64,000 nucleotides of DNA from Crossaster papposus (GCA_037893245.1 JBAIAA010000900.1:124001-188000), one strand, 5' to 3'. Numbered from the stretch's first letter, positions 1 through 20,138 are shown. The notes: generated by a model from the sequence alone, not told the origin. Numbers and translations are program-made.

Positions 1-781
1 AACTTGAGATCATCAGTCCAGGATAATGCTACTTTTAAATCTGTTTTTTCCATCCAACAGTGTTCGACTCCTGTGCCATATAATATTTGGGTTTGAACCC
101 CAATGGGGAAAATGGTACTTGTGTTCTTGAGCAAGACACTTTATCATAGGACTTGTCCAAGCAAAACTCTACAGCAACCACAGTATGAAGACAACCTCGT
201 CACCATTTTACAATTTTTTTCCAGTTAAAAAAAAAAATTGGGTGAAAGATGAGACTATAATGGTGACAAATCCATAAAAAATTATAAAATCGAAAATTCA
301 CTCAATTGTTACCTCCCATTTTGTTTACACCCGTCATCGCACAAAATTAGCCTGTGTAACTTGTTTCGTTTTTTGTTGGAGCAAGTCACTTTTTCAATTG
401 GAGCGATTGACAATTTGTGAATGTTTGCAAATTGCATTCATTACATTTAATGACAAATATTTCAGAGCGCCCTAGAGGGCACGTAAGCTCATAAGCCTGA
501 AGAAACCTGTAGAGAAGACATTGAGAAGATATAGAGTTTTAGAGGTTGGGTGACCTCAGAATACTATGGAGAAAACCCACAGAATCTAGGGTCTGAAAAC
601 CAAATCAAAATGTGAATCAGGCCGGGAATAGTACCTGGGTCACAGCAATGAAAGATGAGAAAATTAACCACTACACTAATCTGACTACATGTAAAACCCT
701 AGTAAAAATAACCGCCAGTGTTAACAATACCCAGACAAGTCAAGTTTTCTATTTCCCATCCTGACACTTTTCACCTTGTAG
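1..781 (+). other. 5' flank / intron of the IRAK gene, no exon recognised
   Basis: This stretch precedes the first recognisable IRAK exon and is presumably intron, because that exon starts inside the kinase domain. I found no N-lobe exon (glycine loop, VAIK lysine) in it. About 470-700 resembles repeat sequence also seen near 15290-15420 and 49690-49790 (shared phrases about a lost B-box-like head and the word gagaaaaccc). The only longer reading frame, beginning at 718, is the IRAK exon read in the wrong frame. Confidence 0.5.
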
Positions 782-3700
782 GCCCAGCGAGGCCCCCTGG
801 ACTGGCGAACAAGACACCGGATTGCAGAAGGTGCTGCCTTGGGTATCAACTTCCTACACAAGGCCCAGGAAAAGCCACTGATTCATGGCGACATCAAGAG
901 GTATCGTTAATCACCATGATTTGTTGCGTTTTAATAAATAAAGTTTTGGGAGACACTTTTAGTCCTAATTCTGTATGTCCGTAGAGGCTGTCCCAAAATA
1001 ATTAGTGCCCATCAATGCCCAATGGATGAACTCACCATCTGTACCAAAATCGAGTACATGTTCAGTTTGGTATATTATTATTATGAAAAGTGATAGTATG
1101 CCAAAGTGGATTAATAAAACAACGAACCTAATTAATTCTCATAAGAACAAAAAATAAAACATTTTGGGCATTGATGGGTAATAATCTTTGTAGGACAGCC
1201 TGTATGACCGTATCTCCATATGTATGTATGTTATGTTAGAGTTTCAGGGTAAGTTTTTGAGAAAAAGAAATGTATAACTTTGATAAATCTTGGAGGCAGT
1301 GACCCCCTGGGTGAGAAGACACAATTCTTCATCGAATTACCGAGGTCAAAGGTAATGCAGGGGTCATTAGAGGTCATTGTTCAAATATCCTTCAAATATT
1401 TTCTTGTCTAGAGAATGAATTTAATGGATGGATTTGAATTTAACTTTTGAAATAGAAGGTGAAAGGTCATCTAGGGCTATTTTATTTAAACACAAATCAT
1501 AGGAATCGACCTTGAAAAAGCGACTAATGATTTGTGGATCACTTGTTTAAATCTTTATGATGACCAAATATTCTCCACTTTGTTTAAGTATTTACATCAT
1601 CCTAATTATCAAAACATCAACTCAAGAAATTGTATTTTTTGTTGTTTTTCATCAACAGTGCCAACATTCTTCTGGGTAAGCACATGGAACCCAAGATAGC
1701 AGACTTTGGCCTGGCAAGGTTTGGCCCAGAGAATGGTAAGACCTACTGCTATCTGAAGACCAAGAACGCCCACGGAACCCTGCCATACCTCCCCGAGGAG
1801 TTTAAGCGAAGCTTCAAGCTCTCAACTAAGGTGGATGTCTTTAGCTACGGCGTGGTGAGTGTCAACAACATAAATAACAAATAACAACAACAACATTAAC
1901 AACATTATCAGGGTTCAGCAGCCAATTTCACCAATGTTAAGATCAATCTTGGAAAGAGTAACTCCTCCTAACTTGCAATAGATCCAATGCAAGTTAGGAT
2001 GAGTTAGTCTTCTTAAGATTGATCTTAGTTATTCGTGAAATCGTCCCTAGGATCATCGGTGCATTTTTCTTGTTTAACTTTTAGTTTTTTTGCATTGCGA
2101 GTCAATTTAAACACATTCATCACCTTTCTTTAGATTTGTAGCACTTGCTACGATAAAAATGCACAACTGACAAATGGTGGATTTAAAGGTAGTGTACACC
2201 ATTTAAAAATATCAAAAACAAAACTACTGAATTATTATGAAATACCTTACTTGACTGTAGGTGAATAACAGTCTCAAGCATCCTGTGAAATCACGGCACC
2301 TGATATAAGGTGGTTTTCAAGAAAAGTGGAATTTTGCATCAATTTCCAACGTTAGTTCACTTTTTATTTACAATACGGTTACACGTGAATTGATGCAAGC
2401 CAACTATAATAGTTTGGTTTCCTAACCTGATAATTCCTTAACGTGTATAAATTGCTCTGTTTTGTTTTAAGGAAGTCAAGGAACCGGACTACAAGAATAT
2501 AATTGTTTTCTTGGTTTTTTCCAGCATCTATTAACACAAAATTTTAAACAGGTCAGCACCACATAATTTACTATGGGCTCCGGACACTGTTCACCGTAAA
2601 CCATTCTTCCCATGTGGGTGTACGTCGCTGGTGTTACGCACTGCGCTACGTTCATTTAATATCGTATACCATAGGATTGCTTTGTCTGTTTTACTCTCCT
2701 CACTGTGAATATCATAGCGGGAACCAGACACTTTAATTGAAGTCAGGTAAGATGGCGTCGATATTGAGCTTCTAACTGGCCTTTTCTTTCTGCTGAGGAG
2801 GTACTTGTGCATAGAGCCTATAAAATACGAACCCCCTCACCCATCTATTTTCGAAAAAGCAAATGGTGTATACTACCTTTAACACTATAATTCCATCATG
2901 AGAAACTTGTTAGCATTTGTGCTTGAAAACGTCTTGAATCCAGAAGATATAAATAAACCAAATAATCATATTTATTCACCTGCCTTTCAGGTCCTGATGG
3001 AAATCCTTGCTGGGGAACGGGTGTCGGACACCAGACGTGAACCCAACAGACTACTGGTAAAAATAACATGTCTTACCAGAACCAGAAACCTTGAGTCTTT
3101 AAGAACTGAGATTCATAAACCCCAATTAAGAAATATCCACATTTAATATTTGAAGATCATATGAAAATGAAAACTTTGTTTAGAACTAAGACCATGGTTC
3201 TTTTAAAACTAACTTAGACCAATTTTAATGGGGATTAAAAAACCTGATATCTTAATTAAGATCTAAGAGATCCTGCTGAAACCTTAATTAAAAACTGAGG
3301 ACTTTAAACTGAGACCTAAGTACCTTTATTACAAGCTAAGAGCCTTAAACTTATTGAGAAGTTAAACCTTACCAATTTTAAGAACTAAGAACCAAATACT
3401 TTAGCTTGTATTAAGAAATAAAAACCCTAAAGCTTTGTAGGGAAGAACCTAAAAAAGAAAATTAAGAATCGGGGAAATTATACCAAGATGTGAAAACCTT
3501 TATCAAGAACTAAGAACTAAGAAGGTCATCCCTTTGTAAAGAACACTTTACTATTAACCAAGAACCATAAAACCTTTAAGAACTAAGCGCCCTAAACCTT
3601 GGTAAAGAACTATGACCACAAAACTGTTTTACCTCTTGACTTGGGTATTAGTATTCGGTATAAAATCTTCACTCATTATGGATTATATGCATGACTGCAC

Positions 3701-6700
3701 AGCAGGTTTTGTCTAGCAGCTACACTGCACAATGGACGCGAGCGTGCAGCTGTCACACAGGCCATTTTCTACAGCTTAGTAGAGTTTATAACAGCATTCC
3801 GTACGAATTAGCAGACTGCATAGCCGCTCCTCGCTGTAAGTGGCTAAAGAACCTAGAACCTTTTAAAGAACTAGAACAAAAAGAAATTGGACATTTTTAT
3901 TTAAATTTCAGACTGACATTGTAATAGAGGTCATGGAGCTTGAGAAGCAGCCAAAAGACGCAATTGAGAGAATCCGGGACCGACGCTGTCCTGACTGGCC
4001 ATGGGACATTGCCTGGTACCTACTGGATCTAGCCATCAAATGCACCAATCCAAGGTTCAAACAACGGCCAGAAATAGATGAGGTAGAATTTGCAATTTCT
4101 TTGCCCTTTTATGTCTTTAAAAATATAATACAAATCTGTTAAAAAACCAAAAACATGTAACCACCAGTATTGGTGCTGAAGGCACTACCTCATTACTACC
4201 CCTGGCTATTGGGCCAATGAAACATTCCAAATACCATCTCGGCTCTCTGGGGAGTATACAGCTCAGTGCTGCCATTTAGACGCAAAGCAGCTAAATCAAC
4301 CACAATAATCATCTCTGCCTTCACAGGTACCCATTTACTCCTGGATGGGGAGAAGCAATGAGCGACAAAGTGACTTGCCCAAGGGCACACGCACCTCAAC
4401 CTGGGGCTGGATTCGAACCCACAACCTGCTGAATTACTGGCAGACCATTTAACGGCCTCGGAACTATACCTCACCAGTGTGCATCACGCTACTTAACTAA
4501 ACTCCTTAGTCCCCAATCCTTCAAAATCAATATGATTGTACACACGCCCTAGGGAGTGGTCATGAACTAGTGTGGTGTCGCAATAGCTTCTATGTAAGAT
4601 TGTAGTGTTAATTTCCTTTGTAATTTGTTTTTCTGCAAATCCTTTTCAGGCTGTCAATACTTTGAGAAACATTGGTGCTGAAATGTCCATACGTGACGAA
4701 ATGGAGAAACGTAGACAAGGTAACCATTTTCTATTTTAAGATATTATGTGAGCACCTCCCCCCTCACCCCTCCACCATGTTTTTTTTTTTCAACTTAAAA
4801 AACAAAACAAACTGGTATTTAATGAAGGGTGCATTCGATTAGCTCGCCGGATCGACTTAGGTTGCCCCAGTGATGCTAGCCGGGTTAGCCCCAATTAACT
4901 CTGACGTCATACTCGAGGCTCACCCGGGTCAGCCACCACAGAACCTGCTGGGAAGTAAAGTCACTGATGGAAGATGCCACACGCAGTCATTGTTCATTGC
5001 AAGCAACAGACAAAGATGGCAGCTGGGCAGATTAGCTCAAATTCATTAAAAAAATCAACTGTATTGGAATTCTAAACATAATTGTTTAAGCTGTTATTTC
5101 AGCCCGACGTTTAAAACTTGTTCGAGAATTACAAAAAAGCAGTAAATCTCAAAGTCCCAAAAGTGTATTTTGTCAGTGGCTACTGTCGTAACTATTAAAA
5201 TTTAGGAAGGATCACGATGGCTTGCATTTCAAGTGTTCCTCTAGCACAGCTTTTGTGGCGCCTGCCTGCTCAAGTTGATCCGGATGAACTACTAACATCA
5301 ACTTTTATTCCAAAACTATTGTTTTGAGAAAATTTTCCTTTTTTGGGTTCCTTTTGCTTTACTCTTTTTAACAATGATATAAACTTTTGAATCTTTATAA
5401 AATTTAAAGACATTGAATTTCCTAAATCAATAGAGTACACAAATCATTTTTATACTATGCAAGAATATTTTATTGAAAGGCGATTTCTCTTTGACAAAAA
5501 CAATTGTTCTCTTCGATTTTGACAGAGTTTCCTATTCAGGATACCATGAGAAGAAGCCCAGAAGATTTCCACGATCAATTTTACACACCCCAGCCCCAGA
5601 GGTACAGCCCGCCCTCACATGAGACATCGGCGAGATACCCACCGCCCACTGGGCCAGGTGGGGTACCAGTGAGACGTGACTTGAGCATAGAGTCCAACGC
5701 TGCGGTGACGCGACCGGGACTGGTTCCCAATCCGAGGTACGAGGTGAGATATCAGCGGCAACCGCTGCAGCAGAGTGGGGTGGGATATGACCAGGGTCGC
5801 TACCCAGCTCCTCAGGGATACGGGCCCCCAAGTCAAGGGTATCAGCAGGTGGGCTTAAGAAGGCACTTGTCATCGGAGACTTCAGACGAGAACAACCTCT
5901 TTGTCGAGGACAAGCTTGATATGTCTTCGTCGTCGTCTTCGCTGACATCTTACGACATGTCCAGGATGGGTGATACGTCAATGTGCCACCCGCTTCTGTA
6001 CCAGAGTCAGTCATCCGTGCCATCCTCAATCAGCTACCAGAACCAGCAGTCCAATCCTTACAGTCCTCCCGTGTATGATGTGAGGCACCCAGATCCAAGT
6101 CAGCTTTATCCGAGCCCTCAGTATCCGGCCAATTACCATACCCAGACCTCCCAGGGCTACCCACAGCAAGGTGGCTCCCAATTCAACAACCCCCTGTGCT
6201 CTTCCATGGTCGGTAACGTCGCCCCCTACCAGAATCCTAGGTACCAGACTGCCGACTCTAGATACGGCACTCAGAATCCCGCCGTCACTTCAGCGTCAGA
6301 GAGCAGTCAGCGGCGGCACGAGAGTCTGACCCTCCAGGATCACATGAGGCAGCTGGATATCTCGCAGCTGCCAACGAAGCCACTGGGAGGTCCATTGCAG
6401 CAAGATGCCCCTCCAAAACTCCCAACAAACCGTCCATCCCAGCAGCCTGTCTTCGTCTCAGCGGGGAACCTCAGGAGGCAACCAGAGCAGAACACAGATG
6501 TCATTCCTGGATACAAGCCTGGAATGAAGGAGAAGTCCTTTAAACCGCCCCTGGTGGCAGAAATTAGTGAGGATAGCGATGAGGAAGTCACCCCGCTGCG
6601 TACTTCTCTCACCACCGCTGAGATGCATCAGTATCTAGCAGGCAAGCCTCGCGAACCCAGCCAGCAGACGGAGAAAATGTCGGAGAGCTCAGCAAGAGCG

Positions 6701-7234
6701 GCCTCAGTTGCCCCGCGGGAAGCCACATCAAGCGATGAAGCATCTCCTCTGAATTCTTCCCTGACCACAGTCCAGATGAGGCAATTCCTACCCAGCAAGC
6801 GAGAACCAACCGAGGTATCAGAAGGAGATTCAGCCACCGACAAACTTGAAAAAGCTTTAGTGTCCGCCGTGCATCATCTAGAAACGAGCTCACCCAAGCC
6901 AGCATTTGCCACCGAAACATCGGACCCGGGTCCTGTGAATGACGATGACTGCTTGTGTGAAGAATCTGATCTGCAGTCATCCCTTACCACTCAGCAGATG
7001 CGACAGTTTCTACCAAGTCGGAGAGAACCCAGCCAAGAGACCGAAACAATGCCTGGCGCGTCAAAAGCAGCAACGGATACAGAAGTGTTGGTCACAACCT
7101 TCCCCCCAAATCAGAGATCTGCTGAGGAATCTGAGAGATGCTACTCTGCCCCACCCAACAGGAATCTGAGAGCTGACTTGGCTACGAGAAGAGAGCCAGA
7201 ACAAATGACAGAGCCATTAAATGGTAGCCAATAA
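782..7234 (+). CDS. IRAK1: IRAK1-type kinase, 3' part (kinase C-lobe plus long C-terminal tail)
   Basis: IRAK kinases act below Toll/IL-1 receptors: they are recruited through death domains to MyD88 and pass the signal to TRAF proteins. Exons seen are 782-900, 1659-1854, 2991-3056, 3912-4082, 4650-4719 and 5526-7234, all with GT/AG borders and consistent phase (776 codons plus stop). The first exon ends in the catalytic loop HGDIK, completed across the junction as SANILL. The second carries DFGLARF and GTLPYLPEEF, then the F-helix start DVFSYGV. The third to fifth finish the C-lobe (AIKCTNPRFKQRP). LPEE in place of APE is, from memory, the IRAK1/2/3 form, while SANILL is closer to IRAK4. The catalytic Asp, Lys and DFG are intact, so an active kinase is expected. 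The death domain and N-lobe lie upstream of the window. The tail of about 570 residues is much longer than the kinase part seen here. Confidence 0.92.
984..1204. mobile_element. MITE-like palindrome in an IRAK intron
   Basis: The ends are inverted copies: aggctgtcc and tgcccatcaatgccca on the left match tgggcattgatgggta and ggacagcct on the right. No coding capacity. It lies in the intron after the catalytic-loop exon. A DNA-transposon-derived non-autonomous element is the simplest reading. Confidence 0.7.
1200..1565 (+). repeat. Dispersed repeat with AGGTCA half-sites (copy 1)
   Basis: Shares the opening phrase tgtatgtatgtta, a gtttcagg run, 'accc(c)(c/t)tgggtg(a/g)gaaga' and repeated aggtca words with 34055-34340. 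The family could not be named. Here the aggtca pair reads AGGTCA-a-AGGTAA (1343-1355). Confidence 0.55.
1920..2042. mobile_element. Short hairpin MITE in an IRAK intron
   Basis: Arms pair around gttaagatcaatctt / aagattgatcttag, with outer ends ccaatttcac / gtgaaatcg. The inner arms also repeat cctaacttgca / tgcaagttagg. No open frame. It lies just downstream of the DFG exon. Confidence 0.65.
2193..2882. mobile_element. TTAA-flanked element, family with AGGTAGT(A/G)TACACC ends
   Basis: Begins TTAA then aggtagtgtacaccattt and ends aaatggtgtatactacct then TTAA. The same termini bound 35744-36133 and, less perfectly, about 57800-58154. Related ends (agggatcgtatacg) bound 32437-32835. It fills most of the intron before exon 2991-3056 and encodes nothing recognisable. 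Confidence 0.75.
3057..3911 (+). other. IRAK intron rich in 'aagaactaag' words
   Basis: Between exons 2991-3056 and 3912-4082 the sequence from about 3090 to 3880 repeats loose variants of agaactaagaacc and aaaccttaa. This looks like a decayed simple or minisatellite array. No exon is visible. Confidence 0.45.
4197..4480 (-). mobile_element. tRNA-derived SINE (family V), minus orientation
   Basis: On the minus strand a B-box-like gggttcgaatcca is followed by gcccttgggcaagtcactt, gcttctccccatccagg, gtaaatgggtacctgtg, then gagctgtatactccccagag and tggaatgtttcattgg. The same order occurs in 22075-22335 and 35058-35395, and the 3' half in 21722-21850. Inserted in an IRAK intron. Confidence 0.75.
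5526..7234 (+). CDS. IRAK1: IRAK terminal exon: disordered P/Q/S/Y-rich tail
   Basis: One exon encodes the whole C-terminal tail. The split Glu codon (g from 4719 plus ag at 5526) joins it in frame to the end of the kinase. The first half is rich in Pro, Gln, Tyr and Ser and contains the run SSSSSSLTSYD. The second half is acidic and contains three diverged modules of the form SLTTxxMxQ(Y/F)L followed by REP. No folded domain is visible. Opposite-strand and other-frame reading frames across 5532-7169 are shadows of this exon. Its GC content is clearly higher than that of the flanking introns. Confidence 0.9.
6482..7213 (+). other. Repeated TRAF-docking-like motifs in the IRAK tail
   Basis: Five short motifs fit PxQx(T/S) or PxExx(acidic): PEQNTD at 6482-6499, PSQQTE at 6656-6673, PTEVSE at 6806-6823, PSQETE at 7028-7045 and PEQMTE at 7196-7213. 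Four are preceded by Arg-Glu (REP). Three lie at the end of a repeated module (6602-6673, 6755-6823, 6977-7045) that starts SLTT and contains M-(H/R)-Q-(Y/F)-L. PxQxT is the known TRAF2/3-type ligand and PxExx(acidic/aromatic) the TRAF6-type ligand. Binding here is inferred from the motifs. Confidence 0.7.
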
Positions 7235-7386
7235 GAGGGCTTAGCACACGCAAACAAATATATTACCAGCATCATGCCACTTTGGTTTGTGAAATCATTT
7301 CCGTGCTTCGATCTCTTTGAAATAGACAGAGGCTCTGTCTGCAGAAAATTGGGAACTTTCTACGGTACACCATGAATTTTGACAAG

Positions 7387-7601
7387 TTTGGGCTGGGATT
7401 ATTTTGACATTGACCAGACCCAGTCATGGGATTTTTTTTCACGAACCTTGATCCAAGACAGGTTAGCACACCCTGATATTTCCTGCCTCGCTCTCGCCAA
7501 GCCAGTCGCTGACAGATATTTCCGTCTTTGCTTGTGACATGTTTATCCATCATCCATTTTGAAATCTGGACAAACTTTGCATGTATACACGGCATCCGAC
7601 G
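7387..7601 (+). mobile_element. Decayed copy of the CCAGTTCG/TTAA MITE family
   Basis: Shares the ordered phrases gggattattttgacat, cgaaccttgatcc, cacaccctgatatttcc, gtgacatgtttatccatcat and catccgacgtg with the fuller copies at 54561-54796 and 56172-56413. Both ends are eroded. Lies in the IRAK 3' UTR region. Confidence 0.6.
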
Positions 7602-8094
7602 TGTATACTCAGCACGATATAAGACCAAGGGACTCCCCCCATAGTCCCCCACCTATACACTCTCTAGACTATTGTTACCTAATGCCCCCCCCCCCCTCCC
7701 CCCCCTAAAAACCTAAACAGAATTCCTGAGAAACCACAACATTCCGCAAGCACAATGACCACTACAGAGGGGGGTTCCCTCTGTCTCGTATCTTGCTTCA
7801 TATGCCAACGTAAACTGTTTAAAAATAACATATTCTATTGTTCAACTCTGAGCTTTGTATATAAAAACCAACAATCAAAAAAATACACAATTTGTTGCTC
7901 AACAAATGTAAAAAGTTATACACAAATGTTTGGTTGTATCTTAATTTGTTGTTTGTTAGCAGTATTACTAAAGATTTCCTTGTCCAAGTAAGACTTGGAT
8001 TTGCATGAATTAAAATTATTGCCTAATATTTAATCTAACAATGGGTGGCTCATGATCTCTGTGTGGCCAAAGGGGGGCATAATTTGCCTAGCAA

Positions 8095-8350
8095 TATGCT
8101 GCGTTTCAATCATGTCATTGTTCACCGACAGTTTACTAGATAGATTACTAGTCGTATTATAATAGTTCTTATCGCCTGGTAACTCGTATTCACCAGTGTT
8201 GAACTGGAGGCGTAATTTATGTCTTTACGTACAATGGTTACCATCTTATGCGTGCGTGTTGGTGAGTAGTATTAGAATGCAACCCAATCGTGAACTAGGA
8301 GATATTCACGGTGAACATGGAAAACACGACGTGATTCAAGTGCAGCAGTT
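8095..8350 (+). mobile_element. MITE-like element, same family as 63649-63992
   Basis: Shares with the copy at the right edge of the window: tgctgcgtt at the left, atcgcctggtaactcgt, ttcaccagtgttgaact, gcgtgttggtgagtag, agaatgcaacc, attcacggtgaacatgg and aacacgacg(t/c)gatt. The ends are imperfect inverted repeats. Non-coding. Confidence 0.7.
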
Positions 8351-8777
8351 GTGCTGTCTTTGGCGTACTTTGCTGGTTCATTATGCATTACATTACCCAC
8401 ACGGTATGGTTGCGAAGCAAAATGGAGCCAATTTGAACTTTGGTAGATTGTCCTGAATTGTGCTTCTATAGAAATAGCTTGTGAAGAGTGAGAATGGTTG
8501 CTTCTTGATTTCATGAACCTTGAAAAGTTTGCGTTTCTTTTTAAAAACACGATTTGTCATGACGGCAATTGTTACAAATAGATTTGTGGAGCTGAACACA
8601 ATTTATGTATTGTATGTTAAGTGAAACTGGTTTGGTTGGTAACTAGTTTGTCAAACTATTTTATACCATGTTGAACATTCTAATAATATTTTAGATTGAT
8701 GCGTAACAGTTGCTTTTTGAAAATATTTAATCAATTTGTTTTTGCTGGTGCAAAATGTTGAGATTTCATTCTTTGTA

Positions 8778-8783
8778 AATAAA
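8778..8783 (+). promoter_or_regulatory. Candidate IRAK polyadenylation signal
   Basis: AATAAA about 1.5 kb after the IRAK stop, in AT-rich sequence with a T-rich stretch shortly downstream. Chosen because nearer sequence lacks a canonical hexamer followed by a T/GT-rich element. Unverified. Confidence 0.35.
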
Positions 8784-10348
8784 AGTCGTATTTTAGTATC
8801 GCCACATTAAAACTAACAATGCCTTTGAAAATAATACTAATATTTTGTTATTGATTTTTCTTGGCGAGGCAGTGATTGTTATAAATTAGAATATGACCAA
8901 AATATGATTTCTGTATTTGCAGTAAAACAATATTGCAAGCTTGTAAAAACAAACTCGCAATATTAAAGGGTATTAAAATTACTTAAAATCGTGGCCAAGA
9001 ATAAAATGCATGGCAAAACTAAATGTCACATTTGTCATTTGTTAACTATGGATTTCATTGCAAAGAAGGTTGACATATTTAAAAATAAATTGAGGAACGA
9101 ATACTTGTTTGTCAAAACAAAGCAAAAAAAGAGAAATGTTAATTTAATGAGATTCATTAAGGAATTCTTTTCAACTTAGTGTATAGAATTATTTAAACAG
9201 TTTAGGAATACACACCCAAACCATTTTCTTCATATTTCATCAGTGTATTTGAAAAAATAAACGATTAGAATTTGAATCAATAAAGCAGACAAGAAAAACG
9301 TCAACAGCTTGGAAACGTTTATTTTTTATATTGGCTGAACAATATCCAGGCTCATGGTATGAAAGAAATCCTAAGTTTATTAGGCATGATGCATAAAACA
9401 ACAATAATTTATAGACAAAGCTAAGGTTGTTAATAAGATACGACAAGGAAACTTGTGGTCTCGGATTGTAATGGGGCAAATTTCTGAAACCATAAAGAGT
9501 ATGGTCCGATAAGAGAGCTGCTATTTAAAAAGACGGAAGTAATTTTAAAATAATGGGCACCTGATAATCAGTATACTGAACAAAAACTGTAGGATCCTGT
9601 GATGTTTGTGATAGGGGCGCTCTATTGTATCTGAATAGTATGTTCATTCCAATGCACATGTGCACCACTTAGTCAGAATATTTTTGGTCTGGGACATCTC
9701 ACGTAAACCAATCCTGTTTTAAAACTACTTCTCCAGTTTATATTTTAAAATGAAGTACACTACCAAGTGAATAAAGACTTGATTAAAATAATGATACCAT
9801 TTTCCAGTTATTGCAAATAGAACATTTCAAGAACAAACGACTCGTACTTTAGCATTTTTGTACGTCCAGCTATAGAGAATTAAACAAATGCATACACGTA
9901 TGTATATATGTACACACTCACACAAGTGTGTAAAGGCCTTCGATCGTGGACGGGGTATTGTCCGACCGTCTTCCCTCTTTTGTTTATACTCTAACGTTTT
10001 TTGATGATCGCCATAGGATTTGTACACGGGAAAAGATCGTGGACCCATTGTTTGACTTCCAATTCTTTTGTCCGACGACCACGATTGCCGGTCAATACAA
10101 ACGCAATCACGCATACTTGCGATCCGAGCTACACAAATAAAACTGATCTAACAAATGCAAACCACCCACCGACATTTTTCAGCACCTCATTCAAATTCTG
10201 CAATAAGTGCTATGTCTGGATTAACTAGAGAACACTTCAGAAAAGATTTAACTGGATTTGACCACTTTTTTCGATTATGATCTAAAATGACATTTTCTTG
10301 AAAACATTAAATTTAAATCACACAAAATGGCATATAAAATCAATGTAT
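8784..10348. other. Intergenic DNA between convergent IRAK and DLD
   Basis: Low-complexity AT-rich sequence. Reading frames here are short, overlap on both strands and match no family I recognise. A second AATAAA (9769-9774) could serve as a distal IRAK poly(A) signal. I see nothing else. Confidence 0.4.
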
Positions 10349-10354
10349 TTTATT
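10349..10354 (-). promoter_or_regulatory. Candidate DLD polyadenylation signal
   Basis: AATAAA on the minus strand (tttatt on plus), about 750 bp after the DLD stop codon. It would give a 3' UTR covering 10340-11104, in which I see no other gene. Confidence 0.35.
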
Positions 10355-11104
10355 TCATCCAGTAGCACGTATTACTTTTAATCTACAAACATAAAGTCAA
10401 TGTTTTCAGATTGAAATGACTAGTCTATTTCAGTGCTATTTTCCGACAGACCCGGCATTAGCATGCGCAGTAGAATGCGCACAAACAAAGTGGGAGGAGT
10501 GAACATACGTTGCCCAGGGTCAAGGATCAAACTATAGACATATTAAGTGTTTTCAAAACTTTGGCCTTCTCTCCAGCTTTGACTTTTAGGCTCCATAATA
10601 TTATTTAATTGTCTGTAGAAGACATTTCAAGGCCCCAAAATCTTCCGCACCAGGGACCTCAAAATAATGAAACCTAAGCCTAAAGCCAAAGCTGAACATC
10701 AAATCCATAGTTTCTAAAACACCAACTGTCTCGGAAGAACACTAAAGTTAAAAAGAATCTTGCAATCTGACGCTGCTTTTTTCTTCATCATCTCAATGAA
10801 GGTCAATCAGTGCAAAAATGTTGAAAAGACATGAATCTGGGACTGTGAACATTTGCAATTTTTTCAGGGAATACTTAGACATTTTTCTCGACTCTCCATA
10901 AACATTGTACACAACCACTAAAGTAGGTTCAGGATACTACATTTTTTCTCGCAAGTTGTTGCCAAAACTGCCGCTGGTGAATTCTACAATACATCATAAA
11001 CCCAAAACCAAGGAGAGTTGTGCCTTTCAAAGTACTAGTGTAGAAACTGAAATAGTTGGGTAACTAGTAAAACTAATTTGATAGATGTATATTCACGATA
11101 AATT

Positions 11105-19802
<8,698 letters not shown>

Positions 19803-20138
19803 GTTATCTGTCTATTCGGTGTGTCATGTCAATAGAGGGCGCTGTTCTAAATAGGCAGCATACAGCGCGCACGCCGTTTTCCAAACCCCAACTTTGTTTT
19901 AAGGCTTTGTTTACGTTTGTGCAGTTTGACGGAGCCGCTAAAGTCATGTCAAAGCATGGGTTTGGAAAACGACCTCAAGCAAAGATAATAATGTTTGTCG
20001 CGCATATCAGCGATTTAAAGCGCCCAAAATACGGACAGGTTTCCATATGATGTAGCAGCAAGGCTTGAATGCAGGGCAGCCATTTGGGCTACATGTGTAA
20101 TTTAATGGTGTTCCCCCATCAACGAAATTCCGGCTGTC
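19803..20138. promoter_or_regulatory. Head-to-head DLD / STRIP promoter region
   Basis: The two start codons face apart across 336 bp. CpGs are denser than in the flanking introns and no TATA box is evident. CGCGCACGCC (19866-19875) matches nine positions of the NRF1 consensus YGCGCAYGCGCR, and TCGCGCATATC (19998-20008) is a weaker match. NRF1 control would suit a mitochondrial enzyme gene. Shared promoter use is inferred from spacing. A plus-strand reading frame across it is unsupported. Confidence 0.6.

Larger units (their letters stand above)
7235..8783 (+). other. IRAK 3' UTR and nested repeats
   Basis: Downstream of the IRAK stop there is no further coding potential. A polyadenylation signal AATAAA at 8778-8783 is the first good candidate for the transcript end. 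Two elements sit within it: a decayed TTAA-family copy at about 7387-7601 and a palindrome-family copy at about 8095-8350. A poly-C tract lies at 7686-7706. How far the transcript extends is inferred. Confidence 0.45.

Noticed and set aside
9827..10228. Overlapping frames on both strands in the IRAK-DLD gap
   Set aside because: Mutually overlapping, short, no family resemblance; best explained by chance.
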